A DNA stretch of 64,000 nt from contig JADZAN010000002.1 of the NCBI GenBank assembly GCA_020852815.1, positions 248,001 to 312,000 of the forward strand, written 5' to 3'. Below are positions 52,008-63,150 of the stretch, one piece after another. The notes beneath the pieces were generated by a model. That model worked only from the letters and a program-made list of their open reading frames with translations, made no database searches and was not told the origin of the DNA. The stretch is from Gemmatimonadaceae bacterium. Its GTDB lineage: Bacteria > Gemmatimonadota > Gemmatimonadetes > Gemmatimonadales > Gemmatimonadaceae. A program made the translations under genes and the position numbers. Each line of letters begins with the position of its first letter. Positions within the stretch are counted from its first letter, which is position 1.

Positions 52008-53559
52008 ACTTCAGTGTCGGCATCACGAACTCCGACCCGGCGCGAATCCCTTTCGGCCAGCGGCTCGTGACCGTCTTCACCTTCGTGTAGAAGCGGATGC
52101 CATCCATCCCGTGCTGGTTGTGGTCGCCGAACGCCGACGCCTTCCACCCGCCAAACGAGTAGTACGCCAGCGGGACGGGGATCGGGATGTTCACTCCCAC
52201 CATCCCGACCTGCACGCGGTTCACGAACTCGCGCGCGGTGTCGCCATCTCGTGTGTAGATCGAGACGCCGTTGCCGAATTCATGCGAGTTGGCGAGCCCC
52301 AGCGCCTCCTCGAACGACTCGCTGCGTACCACGCACAGGACCGGCCCGAAGATCTCTTCCCGGTAGATGCGCATCGACGGTGTCACCTGGTCGAAGAGGC
52401 ACCCACCCAGGAAGTAGCCGCCGTCATGGGCACCGTCGTGCACGCGGAAGTCGCGCCCGTCCACCACCAGCGACGCCCCTTCCTCGACCCCTAACGCGAT
52501 GTAGCCGCTCACGCGCTCGTGGTGCGCCGCGGTCACCAGCGGCCCCATCTCCATCCCGTCGGCAAGCGAGGGGCCCACCTTGAGCGCCCGCACGCGCTCC
52601 GCCAGCCGCGCGACGAGTGCCTCCGCGACCGCGGCGCCAACGGGGACCGCCACCGAGATCGCCATGCACCGCTCGCCCGCAGAGCCGTACGCCGCCCCCA
52701 TCAGCGCATCCACCGCCATGTCCAGGTCGGCGTCGGGCATCACGATCAGGTGGTTCTTCGCCCCGCCCATGGCCTGCACGCGCTTCCCGTGATCGGCGGC
52801 GGTGCCGTAGATGTACCTCGCAATTGGTGTCGACCCAACGAACGATACCGCGGCGACGTCGGGATGCGTGATGAGCGCGTCCACCGCCACCTTGTCGCCG
52901 TGTACGACATTCAGCACGCCGGGAGGGGCACCGGCCTGCACCAGCAGCTCCGCCAGCCGCACCGGCGCCGAGGGGTCCTTCTCCGACGGCTTGAGGATGA
53001 AGCAGTTCCCGCTGGCAATGGCCGGCGCGAGCATCCAGAGCGGGACCATCACCGGGAAGTTGAACGGCGTGACGCCCACGGCCACGCCTAACGGCTGGCG
53101 CAGCGAGTAGGAGTCGATCCCCGTCGACACCGTATCCGAGAACTCGCCCTTCATGAGGTGCGGCACGCCGCAGCAGAACTCGACCACCTCGAGCCCGCGC
53201 TGCACCTCGCCCCTCGCATCCAGGAAGACCTTGCCGTGCTCGCTGGAGATGAGCCGAGCCAGCTCGTCGATGTGCTGCTCGATCAGCTCCTTGAAGCGGA
53301 ACATCACGCGCGCGCGCCTCAGCGCCGACCAGCTCCCCCACTCGGCGAAGGCCGCCAGCGAGTTGCGCACCGCCGCGTCCACGTCGCCCGGCGTCGCGAA
53401 GGGGACGGCCGCCGACTGCGTTCCGGTCGACGGGTCGCACACTCCACCCCAACGCTCAACTGCCGGCAGGTGGCGCACCCCCGCGACGAAGTGATGGACG
53501 AACGGGATCGCATCGTCGGACTCGCTCGTGGCGTCGGGCTTGATCATCGTGACGGTCAT
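52006..53559 (-). CDS. mmsA: CoA-acylating methylmalonate/malonate-semialdehyde dehydrogenase
   Basis: 517 residues from ATG at 53559. Family marks: PFVHHFVAGVRHL, the AAVRNSLAAFAEWGSWS segment, GVTPFNFPVMVPLWMLAPAIASGNCFILKPSE, GSTPIARYIYGTAA, MGGAKNHLIVMPDAD and the catalytic Cys in SAGERCMAISVAVP. The general-base Glu of other aldehyde dehydrogenases is absent, as in all MmsA enzymes, which use CoA to release acetyl- or propionyl-CoA. It acts on malonate semialdehyde, the product of beta-alanine transamination by the class III aminotransferase nearby. Confidence 0.93.
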   Translation of the reverse strand: MTVTMIKPDATSESDDAIPFVHHFVAGVRHLPAVERWGGVCDPSTGTQSAAVPFATPGDVDAAVRNSLAAFAEWGSWSALRRARVMFRFKELIEQHIDELARLISSEHGKVFLDARGEVQRGLEVVEFCCGVPHLMKGEFSDTVSTGIDSYSLRQPLGVAVGVTPFNFPVMVPLWMLAPAIASGNCFILKPSEKDPSAPVRLAELLVQAGAPPGVLNVVHGDKVAVDALITHPDVAAVSFVGSTPIARYIYGTAADHGKRVQAMGGAKNHLIVMPDADLDMAVDALMGAAYGSAGERCMAISVAVPVGAAVAEALVARLAERVRALKVGPSLADGMEMGPLVTAAHHERVSGYIALGVEEGASLVVDGRDFRVHDGAHDGGYFLGGCLFDQVTPSMRIYREEIFGPVLCVVRSESFEEALGLANSHEFGNGVSIYTRDGDTAREFVNRVQVGMVGVNIPIPVPLAYYSFGGWKASAFGDHNQHGMDGIRFYTKVKTVTSRWPKGIRAGSEFVMPTLK

Positions 53560-53590
53560 GTCATCCTCGGGTGGGGCACGGCCCCGGTTG

Positions 53591-54871
53591 CTACCGTTGG
53601 TGCACCAGCTCTCCATTAATGTAGGCACGCGTCACCCAGCTCCTCACCGAGAGCGGCGGGCCGTCGAGCACGATCACGTCGGCGTCCTTGCCCACTGTGA
53701 GCGAGCCCACACGGTCGGCGACCCCCAGGATCTCGGCCGGTGTCAGCGTCACCGTCCGGAGCACGTCGCCCTCCGACAGACCGTAGCCAGCCGCCACCGA
53801 GGCGTCGATGAGGAGCCACTTGCTCGATCCGGACGGGGCCAGCGTCCCGAAGGCGCGCGAGAACGACGCAATCGCCGTCTTCACGCCCCCCTTCACCAGT
53901 TTGGCCGCGGTCGACTCGTCCACCGGGGGATAGTCGCTGCGGTCGGGGATCTCCTCGTTGCTCACGAACTGGTGCGACACCTGCCCCAGCACCACGGGAA
54001 TCTTCCGGGCGGCGAGCGTGTCGAGGTATTGCTGCGCCGATGCGGCGCCGTCGAGCACCAGGTCCAGGCCGAACTCGCGTGCCAGCGCGAGTGCGCTCCG
54101 GATGTCGACGGCGCTGGTGGCCTGGATGCGCGCCGGGAACTCGCGCTTGAGCAGCCTGCCTAACGCCTCCATGCCCAAGTCGCGGGCGAGCGCGGAGTTG
54201 GCGCCCTTGTTTCGGTCGTATTCCTGCGCGCGGATCAGCGCCTGGCGGATCATGGCCACCTCGGCCATGCGCGTGGCCGGGTCGCGCTGCCGCTGCCGAG
54301 CCGCCGACTTGGGCGGCTCGCCAAGGGTGATGTCCATCGAGGCCGGCTCGCGGACCACCAGCGCCGACAGCGTTGCACCTGCCGTCTTCACGACGGCGCC
54401 TTGCCCGCCAATCAGCGCGCCGTCGGCGGGGGCGATGTACATCGTCGTGACGCCTCCGCCCAGGATCTCATGGTTCACCAGCGGTCCCGGCTTCCCTCCG
54501 CCGAACGTACCGAACGGGTTGTACGCCTCGAAGACCCGCAGCTGCGGGGCGATAGGGTCAGATGGTTCGTTGAGGTCACTCGCGCCCAGCCCCAGCGACG
54601 TCATCGCGTCCACCAGCCCCGGGAGGACGTACTTCCCGCGGACGTCCACCACATCGGAGCCCGCGGGGATCGCCACGTTGGCGCCGACCGCCACGATCTT
54701 CCCGCCGCGCATCACCACCGTCCCGTTGGGAATCGGCGCGCCGTCGACCGGGATCACCGTGCCGCCGCGCAAGGCGACGGCGCGTTCCTGCGCCGCGAGC
54801 GGCGAGCCCATGGGGAGGCCGGCCGCCACACAAACGACGAGTAGCGCGCCACACATGCGAGAACGAGTCAT
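53591..54871 (-). CDS. Amidohydrolase-like protein lacking all metal ligands
   Basis: 426 residues from ATG at 54871, overlapping the previous stop by one base (TGATG). It has a Sec leader (MCGALLVVCVAAGLPM). It aligns end to end with the active amidohydrolase encoded just upstream (VLPGLVDAMTSLGL against IIPGMIDEHSHIG). The HxH site reads AMTS, the second-domain His site reads RIQATSAV instead of RAHVHAA, the later His pair reads LDGAASA instead of LHHSTEA, and the metal Asp region reads AIASFSRA instead of ALHTDHP. No catalytic metal can bind. It probably works as a non-catalytic partner of its twin. Confidence 0.82.
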   Translation of the reverse strand: MTRSRMCGALLVVCVAAGLPMGSPLAAQERAVALRGGTVIPVDGAPIPNGTVVMRGGKIVAVGANVAIPAGSDVVDVRGKYVLPGLVDAMTSLGLGASDLNEPSDPIAPQLRVFEAYNPFGTFGGGKPGPLVNHEILGGGVTTMYIAPADGALIGGQGAVVKTAGATLSALVVREPASMDITLGEPPKSAARQRQRDPATRMAEVAMIRQALIRAQEYDRNKGANSALARDLGMEALGRLLKREFPARIQATSAVDIRSALALAREFGLDLVLDGAASAQQYLDTLAARKIPVVLGQVSHQFVSNEEIPDRSDYPPVDESTAAKLVKGGVKTAIASFSRAFGTLAPSGSSKWLLIDASVAAGYGLSEGDVLRTVTLTPAEILGVADRVGSLTVGKDADVIVLDGPPLSVRSWVTRAYINGELVHQR

Positions 54872-56118
54872 CACTTCACCTCCGCGCGCGAACGATCGTA
54901 GATGACCTTGCCGTCGCCGAACACCAGGTCGACGCGCGTCGATGGTTCGTACCAGGTGCCGTTCATCACCACGAAGTCGGCGTCCTTCCCGACTTCGATG
55001 CTCCCCACGCGATCGCCCACGCGGGCGATCTCTGCCACGTTGCGCGTGACGGCCTTGAGCGCCTCGTCCTCGGGAAGGCCGTAGCGAATGGCCAGTGCGG
55101 CGCAGAGTCGCAGCCACTTCTGGTTGATCACCGGGTGGTCGGTATGCAGCGCGATCTTCACCCCGGCCTTCCACAGCGTGACCGGGCCGGCCATCGCGTC
55201 GTCCGTCACGCCGATGCGCGGGCCTAACGGGAGCACCACCGCGCTCACGCCGCGTTTGGCGATCTCCGGCGCTACCTTGTAGGCCTCGGTCGAGTGGTGC
55301 AGGGTGAGGTCGAAGCCGAATTCGTCCTTGAGGCGCAGCAGCGTCATCACGTCGGTGGCGGCGTGCACGTGCGCGCGCACGCGCAGCCGCTTCGCCAGCA
55401 CCTCGGCCATGGCCTCGTAGCCCAGGTCGCGCGCCGGCGCGTTCCCCTGCTTCCCGCCGTCCTCCCACTTCTTCCATGACGCCGTGTACTCCTGCGTCTT
55501 GATGAGATACTGGCGCAGGTTGGCTGCCACCCCCATCGCGGTCGACGGATAAGCGTCGTTTCGCTTGGGGCCCATGGCGAACTTCATCCCCCCCTTCTCG
55601 GTGATGAGGCGGCGCGAGAGGTCGTCACCGAACGTCTTGATCACGATCGCCTGGCCCGAAACATTCTCGCCGCTCCCCGGCCCCGTGATCACGGTGGTCA
55701 CCCCACCGCTCGCCGCATCTTTCCAGTCGGGATCGCCCAGGTCGAGCGCATCGAGAAAGCGATGCTGCGGCCCGATGATCATCGGGCGGTCGTTGAGGTC
55801 CGTGGGGCGCGCGCCGATATGCGAGTGCTCGTCGATCATCCCCGGGATGATGACCTTGCCTGACGCATCGATGATCGTTGCTCCTGACGGCACCGCCACG
55901 TCGCGCCCCACCGCGGCTATCTTCCCCCCGCGGACGACGATGGTGGCGTTGGCGATGGGGGCGCCGGCGGCGGTGTGCACCGTGGCGCCGCGCACCGCGA
56001 GCACATCCTGGGCGAGGGCTGGCGCGGCGTGGCCAACGATGCCACCTGCGCCGGCCACCAGGGCGACGGCACCGGCGATGACGGCGCGACACGGCGCGCC
56101 AGGCCTAACGATTCTCAC
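54871..56118 (-). CDS. Exported metal-dependent amidohydrolase (imidazolonepropionase-like)
   Basis: 415 residues from GTG at 56118, chosen because the leader (AVIAGAVALVAGAGGIVG, cut near ALAQ) follows directly; the frame runs further upstream in Arg/Ala-rich sequence. Metal ligands are in IDEHSHIG, RAHVHAA, LTLHHSTEA and ALHTDHPVI, so the enzyme should be active. The C-terminal VGSIEVGKDADFVVMNG is the usual end of this superfamily. Its natural substrate is not known; members include iminohydantoinases and prolidase-like dipeptidases. It precedes a ligand-less paralogue with a one-base overlap. Confidence 0.85.
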   Translation of the reverse strand: MRIVRPGAPCRAVIAGAVALVAGAGGIVGHAAPALAQDVLAVRGATVHTAAGAPIANATIVVRGGKIAAVGRDVAVPSGATIIDASGKVIIPGMIDEHSHIGARPTDLNDRPMIIGPQHRFLDALDLGDPDWKDAASGGVTTVITGPGSGENVSGQAIVIKTFGDDLSRRLITEKGGMKFAMGPKRNDAYPSTAMGVAANLRQYLIKTQEYTASWKKWEDGGKQGNAPARDLGYEAMAEVLAKRLRVRAHVHAATDVMTLLRLKDEFGFDLTLHHSTEAYKVAPEIAKRGVSAVVLPLGPRIGVTDDAMAGPVTLWKAGVKIALHTDHPVINQKWLRLCAALAIRYGLPEDEALKAVTRNVAEIARVGDRVGSIEVGKDADFVVMNGTWYEPSTRVDLVFGDGKVIYDRSRAEVK

Positions 56119-56220
56119 GGCAGGACTCCGGGGCAGGGCATGAGCGGCTAAAGAGGCGCCACGCGGAGCGCCTCGGCAAGGGGTTCGGCACGGCGGCGCG
56201 TTCCGCAGGTCACCCCGTGT

Positions 56221-56245
56221 CACCTCACCTCACCTCACCTCACCT
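56221..56245. repeat. CACCT tandem repeat
   Basis: Five perfect copies of CACCT, followed by partly degenerate copies up to about 56280. It lies in the gap between the Tat-exported aminotransferase and the amidohydrolase genes, on the purine-rich AGGTG side when read in the direction of transcription. Probably slippage. Confidence 0.6.
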
Positions 56246-56277
56246 CAGCTCACCGCACCGCACCCCACGTCACCCCC

Positions 56278-57474
56278 TCACCCCCTGAGCACCTCGGCGG
56301 CGATCGCCATCGCCTTCTGCATCTCTTCCATCGTCCCCACGGACAGGCGCGTGTACGTCGTGAGCGGCGGGAAGGCTCTCCCCACCGCAACGCCGCGCGC
56401 GCGCATCGCCGCCCGGAACGCCATCGGGTCGCGCCGGATGTCGGTGAGGAAGAAGTTGGCGTGCGAGGGGACCACGGTGAAGCCAAGCTCCCGCATCGCA
56501 TTCATCGAGAAGGTGCGCACCTGCGTGTTGAGCACACGCTGGCGCTCCACGTGGTCCAGTGCCTCGAGCGATGCCATCGCCGCGGCTGCGGCAAAGGCGC
56601 TGATCCCGCTTGGCGTGCGCCAGGGTTGCAGCCGGCGGATCGTCTCCGGGTGCCCGATGGCGTAACCGGCGCGGATCCCGGCCATCCCGTACACCTTGGA
56701 GAAGGTGCGGCTGACGAGGAGGCGCGGGTTCCGCACCGCCTCGGGGATCGCCGAGCCGTACGCCGGGTCGTCCACATACTCGAAGTACGCCTCGTCGACC
56801 AGCACCGTCGACTCGGGTGAGCGTGCATTGACCTGTCCCACGAAGCGCAGGAGGTCGGCGATCCCGTGCATCGTCCCCGTCGGATTGTTCGGGTTGCAGA
56901 TGAAGATCAGCCCGGCGTCGCGGCACCGGTCCACCATCGCCGGCAGGTTGATGCGCAGCGATCCGTCGACCACGAGTTCCTCGAACGGTGTCCCGTTGCG
57001 CACGGCGACGTCGCGCGGCGTCTCGAAGGTTGGCGCCACCGTCAACAGTCGCTGAGTCTTCGAGGTGAGCGCTTGTGTGATGAAGGCGAGGATCTCGGTA
57101 GAACCGCATCCCAGGATCACCGACTCTGCCTTGACTTGGTGGTGCGCGGCGATCGCCTCGCGCATTTCGTCTTCAGGGGTGTCGGGATAGCGCGCGGCGA
57201 CACCGAACATCCGCATCACCGCGTCGATTGCGTTTGACGAGGGGCCATACGGGTTCTCATTCGAGTTGAGCAGGATGAGGTCAGCGGCACTGTCACTCGA
57301 GTGCCGTGCGCCCAACGCGTTCGGCTCGCCATGGCGCCCTTCGGTCCCGCGCGCGGTGAGCCATTGCAGCGCCGGTGTGGCGTGCGATGCGGCGGGGAGC
57401 GTGAGCGGAAAGGCGAGCGCGCCGGCGCCAGCGGCGCCGATCGAGGAGAGGAAGGAGCGGCGTGAACGAGTCAT
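56278..57474 (-). CDS. Class I/II aminotransferase (HisC-like) with Tat export leader
   Basis: 398 residues. The N-terminus MTRSRRSFLSSIGAAGAGA is a clear twin-arginine leader, unusual for this family. The mature part is a complete fold-type-I enzyme: LNSNENPYGPSSNAIDAVM, GCGSTEILAFITQALTS, ICNPNNPTGTMHG, VLVDEAYFEYVDDP, the PLP lysine in SRTFSKVYGMAGIRAGYA and the substrate Arg in YTRLSVGTMEEM. It resembles histidinol-phosphate aminotransferase, but no his genes are near. Folding with PLP before export would require the Tat route, which fits. Its periplasmic function is unknown. Confidence 0.85.
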   Translation of the reverse strand: MTRSRRSFLSSIGAAGAGALAFPLTLPAASHATPALQWLTARGTEGRHGEPNALGARHSSDSAADLILLNSNENPYGPSSNAIDAVMRMFGVAARYPDTPEDEMREAIAAHHQVKAESVILGCGSTEILAFITQALTSKTQRLLTVAPTFETPRDVAVRNGTPFEELVVDGSLRINLPAMVDRCRDAGLIFICNPNNPTGTMHGIADLLRFVGQVNARSPESTVLVDEAYFEYVDDPAYGSAIPEAVRNPRLLVSRTFSKVYGMAGIRAGYAIGHPETIRRLQPWRTPSGISAFAAAAAMASLEALDHVERQRVLNTQVRTFSMNAMRELGFTVVPSHANFFLTDIRRDPMAFRAAMRARGVAVGRAFPPLTTYTRLSVGTMEEMQKAMAIAAEVLRG

Positions 57475-57771
57475 CGGCGCGGGCGGTCGAGTGCGAGCGA
57501 GGGCGGCAGGGGCGGCGAGCGACGGTGCGAATGTACGGATCGGGATCGCTCATGGCGACGAATGCGCGCTCGAACTCGGGGGGCGAAGAGACGCCGAAGC
57601 GCATCGCCCGTCCCCGAATCGGCTTCCGGCACGAGTGACCGGGCAAACCGCTTTCGCAAGTAGTGATGCCGCAACGTGTTACGGATTGGCCCGAGAGTTG
57701 ATTTCGGGGAATCAACGGGGTACTTTTCGCTGCTTCTCGCTCACGATCTTCCGTCCCCGCACTTCGGCCTC

Positions 57772-60309
<2,538 letters not shown>

Positions 60310-60334
60310 GCGCGTTCGTGGAGCCTTGTTGCGT

Positions 60335-60369
60335 ACGACGGGCCGGCCTCGGAGAGGCCGGCCCGTCGT
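60335..60369 (+). terminator. Rho-independent terminator of gyrA
   Basis: ACGACGGGCCGGCCT (60335-60349) and AGGCCGGCCCGTCGT (60355-60369) form a perfect 15-bp stem around the loop CGGAG, followed by TGTTTCG. It lies 26 bp after the gyrA stop and 38 bp before the end of the convergent lipoprotein gene. One of the strongest hairpins in the window; it may serve both strands. Confidence 0.85.
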
Positions 60370-60406
60370 TGTTTCGCGGCGTAGCGGTCGACGCGTAGGT
60401 TCGGGT

Positions 60407-61444
60407 CTAACGATAGATCGGCTCGGTCCAGCAGCGGTCGATGGTGGTCTCGATGAAGACGCCGTTCTCGTACCAGTCGGTGACGTCGCAGACGGTTTTG
60501 TAGCCGCCGCCCCGTCCGACCTCCTTGGCGCCGCCCCCGACTCCGTAGGCGGGACTGCCGGTGGTCCCCCCTCCGCTACATCCTGAGCCATCGGGATCAT
60601 CGCAGAGTGGCCCGGAAGGTGGCGGGGGCGCGGGTGGGGGAGCGACTGGTGCACAGTTGCGGTTGATCTCATTGGATCCGCCACTGTGATCGGTGGCGGT
60701 TTGCTTGAGGCCGGGTGGCACAAAGAGGCCCCAGGGCCACTCAACAGCGTGATCCGTGGAGTTGCTGCTAGTGAAGTGGCATCCGGTGGACACGGAGAAA
60801 TCGTCCCACACGGCCGTCTTCGAGTATGCGGTGTCCGCGAACGTCTGGGTCCCCGACTGGGACCAGATTGGCATGACTGCCCCACCTACGCGAGCACTCA
60901 CAGTGCGTTGCCCGGAGAAAGTGAACAGCTTGTTGGTGTTCTTGTTGGTGAAGGTGACCGACGTGTACATGAACTTCGAGCCGTTGACCAATACGATCGA
61001 AGCGGCGTTCGTGATTCGAATGCGCTCCTGTTGGTCGTCGACCAGAGCGTGAGTGCCTTGAGGATTCCGGCGCACCGATGATTCCTGCATGTCGACGAGG
61101 GCGGCGCGAATAGCGGCGGCACCCACGACTTCGACTGCATCGCCGTTTCGGATCAAGCGCGCGCGAGCCTTCGATGCTTGGCCCGCAGTCGCTGCCTCGG
61201 CATCGAGGGCGCCGAGTACGCTCGATAGGTCGGCCCGGATGCCAGGCCGCGACGCTTCGGATGCGGAGTCGCTCTGTCTCCGCGTGGAGTTTGCAGCGAG
61301 TCCCGTACTCGTCTCTGCGCAGGCGGCGGCAACGAAACTCGAGCAAGCGAGAATGAATAGGAGGAGAGCGTGGCGTGAAAGTTCCGAGAGTGCGCACGCA
61401 GAAGGCGCGCGACCCTGTGCAGGACGCGTGATGTGTGATGACAT
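60407..61444 (-). CDS. Lipoprotein of unknown function with cysteine-rich C-terminus
   Basis: 345 residues. The leader ALLLFILACSSFVAAAC ends in a lipobox with Cys at about residue 42, so the protein is lipid-anchored. A helical N-terminal part (LGALDAEAATAGQASKARARL) precedes a beta-rich middle (KFMYTSVTFTNKNTNKLFTFSG). A proline linker PPPAPPPPSG and a Gly-rich, Cys-containing tail (CDDPDGSGCSGGG) follow. No family is recognised. G+C is lower and codon use is less biased than in neighbours, which suggests recent acquisition or relaxed selection. It converges on gyrA across a terminator. Confidence 0.65.
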   Translation of the reverse strand: MSSHITRPAQGRAPSACALSELSRHALLLFILACSSFVAAACAETSTGLAANSTRRQSDSASEASRPGIRADLSSVLGALDAEAATAGQASKARARLIRNGDAVEVVGAAAIRAALVDMQESSVRRNPQGTHALVDDQQERIRITNAASIVLVNGSKFMYTSVTFTNKNTNKLFTFSGQRTVSARVGGAVMPIWSQSGTQTFADTAYSKTAVWDDFSVSTGCHFTSSNSTDHAVEWPWGLFVPPGLKQTATDHSGGSNEINRNCAPVAPPPAPPPPSGPLCDDPDGSGCSGGGTTGSPAYGVGGGAKEVGRGGGYKTVCDVTDWYENGVFIETTIDRCWTEPIYR

Positions 61445-61560
61445 GGAAGTATCCCCGCGGGGGGGATCGAATGACGTCAGTCAGGCCCGCGCGCGGTGCC
61501 TACGCATTCGTAGAGGCTGCACGAGCTGGCGCCGGCCGCCGAAGACGGCCGTTCGGTTAC

Positions 61561-62874
61561 CTATCGCGTAGGTACAACCAAGCGCCGGGTGGACTCCCAC
61601 CAGAAGGTGACGACAGGAAGTCCGGGTCCGAAGAAGACGGCGGACCAGAGGCGACGAATGACATTGTCTTCGCCGATCGATATGCTGGATCGCCCAGCGA
61701 ACCAGAACTGGTGACTGTAAGGCCCGTCACTTGTCCAGCGCGACCCATCCCACGAGAAGGTGTACGCACCAGATCGGTCGCCAACGTCTCCCGTGACGAG
61801 ATGCAGGTTCGTGCGCCCGCAGGGATCGGTCCACACCGAACGGATCGACAAGAGGTTGGTGGGACTTGCGAACTCGATTCGCTGACGGACCTTTGCTTCT
61901 ACGCGGTCCAACTCGACGCCACGAATCCGCGAAACTTCGAACAGATCGTCCGAGTCGATGTGCTGGAGCCAGAACACCCGCACATCGCCATTTGGGGCGG
62001 CGGAGATGACAGGTTGCTTCGCGCTGCCGCCGATCCGCGCTTGCAGCAGTTCTGCATTAGTCCACTGGGCGTCGCTGGCGCGCCGCCTGGAAAAGAAGAC
62101 TGATCCGAACTTCGCATATCCGTTGCCCGTGACGGGCGAAGTGAAAACCACAAACACCTCACCGTCCCTGGCGATTCCGCTGACCGATTCCGGCACGACG
62201 ATGCGACCTGCGTACACCGTCTCGTGCGTCCATTCCCCGTTCGCGAGAGACATCAGGACGAAGGGGTGTTCCGTCGGCTGGCGCCTACCAGGAATGAGAA
62301 CGTGAAGCGTGCCTTTGTCGCCCGCGAATACCAACTGCTCGCTCGTCGTCTGATCCCAACGCACTAACTTCGATGCGAACAGGAGTCGCGGCTCGCTGCT
62401 CGACTGTTCTGTCACCTTCATCGTCCACAGCTGCGTGGCACCGGTGCCGCCGGTCGTATCGGAGATGGACTCGCCCGCCACTTCGCCCCAGAACAAGTGC
62501 ACGACGTCGTCTCGATCGATCAGGGCGCGAACAGCGACGAAGGACATGTCGGCCCGCGGCTTCCTCACCTCTCGTGAACGCCCCGCACGGAGGTACCGCA
62601 CGACCGCGATGGGTGTGACGGAATCTCCCAGGTTTCGTCCGCCGCCGAGCGCCGGAGGGAACTCCCCTGTGACGACTTGCAGCCCAGCGCTCTCAGTCAT
62701 CAAGAACGGGTGAAGGCCGGCGGAGTCTTCCAGTGTTCTCCTCACCATCCGTGGCGGGGTCCATTCCGTATACGTGCAACGTTCCTGAGCTCCCAGGCCG
62801 AGTGAGCCGAGCGCGCACGCGCAAACGAACAGTGTTGCGACTCGAGCCGAGAGAATGGGGATGGAACGTCGCAT
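61561..62874 (-). CDS. Secreted protein with beta-propeller-like repeats, unknown function
   Basis: 437 residues from ATG at 62874 at the leader MRRSIPILSARVATLFVCACALG (cut near LGAQ). Repeated strand patterns with short Asp-containing turns (DRDDVVHLFWGEVAG, AGDKGTLHVLIPG, ARDGEVFVVFTSP, APNGDVRVFWLQH) resemble the BNR/Asp-box blades of sialidase-type propellers. No catalytic residues are recognised. It lies 117 bp upstream of the previous lipoprotein gene in the same direction and shares its moderate G+C, so the two may be one unit. Confidence 0.65.
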   Translation of the reverse strand: MRRSIPILSARVATLFVCACALGSLGLGAQERCTYTEWTPPRMVRRTLEDSAGLHPFLMTESAGLQVVTGEFPPALGGGRNLGDSVTPIAVVRYLRAGRSREVRKPRADMSFVAVRALIDRDDVVHLFWGEVAGESISDTTGGTGATQLWTMKVTEQSSSEPRLLFASKLVRWDQTTSEQLVFAGDKGTLHVLIPGRRQPTEHPFVLMSLANGEWTHETVYAGRIVVPESVSGIARDGEVFVVFTSPVTGNGYAKFGSVFFSRRRASDAQWTNAELLQARIGGSAKQPVISAAPNGDVRVFWLQHIDSDDLFEVSRIRGVELDRVEAKVRQRIEFASPTNLLSIRSVWTDPCGRTNLHLVTGDVGDRSGAYTFSWDGSRWTSDGPYSHQFWFAGRSSISIGEDNVIRRLWSAVFFGPGLPVVTFWWESTRRLVVPTR

Positions 62875-63150
62875 TTGAGTCCTGGATCGGGCGTGGGTTA
62901 TTCGACGGCGTGGGTGGCGAGTCACTCGCGCTGAAGCATCTGATGATGGTGCCGAATCTGGGGAAGGGCGTCAGCTGGCTGTCACCTGGACGAGCCTCCG
63001 GAGTCCGCGGCAGTTCCCACGCCCATAATCTGTCCGCGGTGATTCTCGCCTTCCTCATCAAAGCCTTGCGGATGGTATCTTTTCGCTGCCTGCCGCTCTG
63101 TCGAAGCCCCGACGGACTTGGCTGCTCGTGAAGGCTGTCGGAGGTCATGT

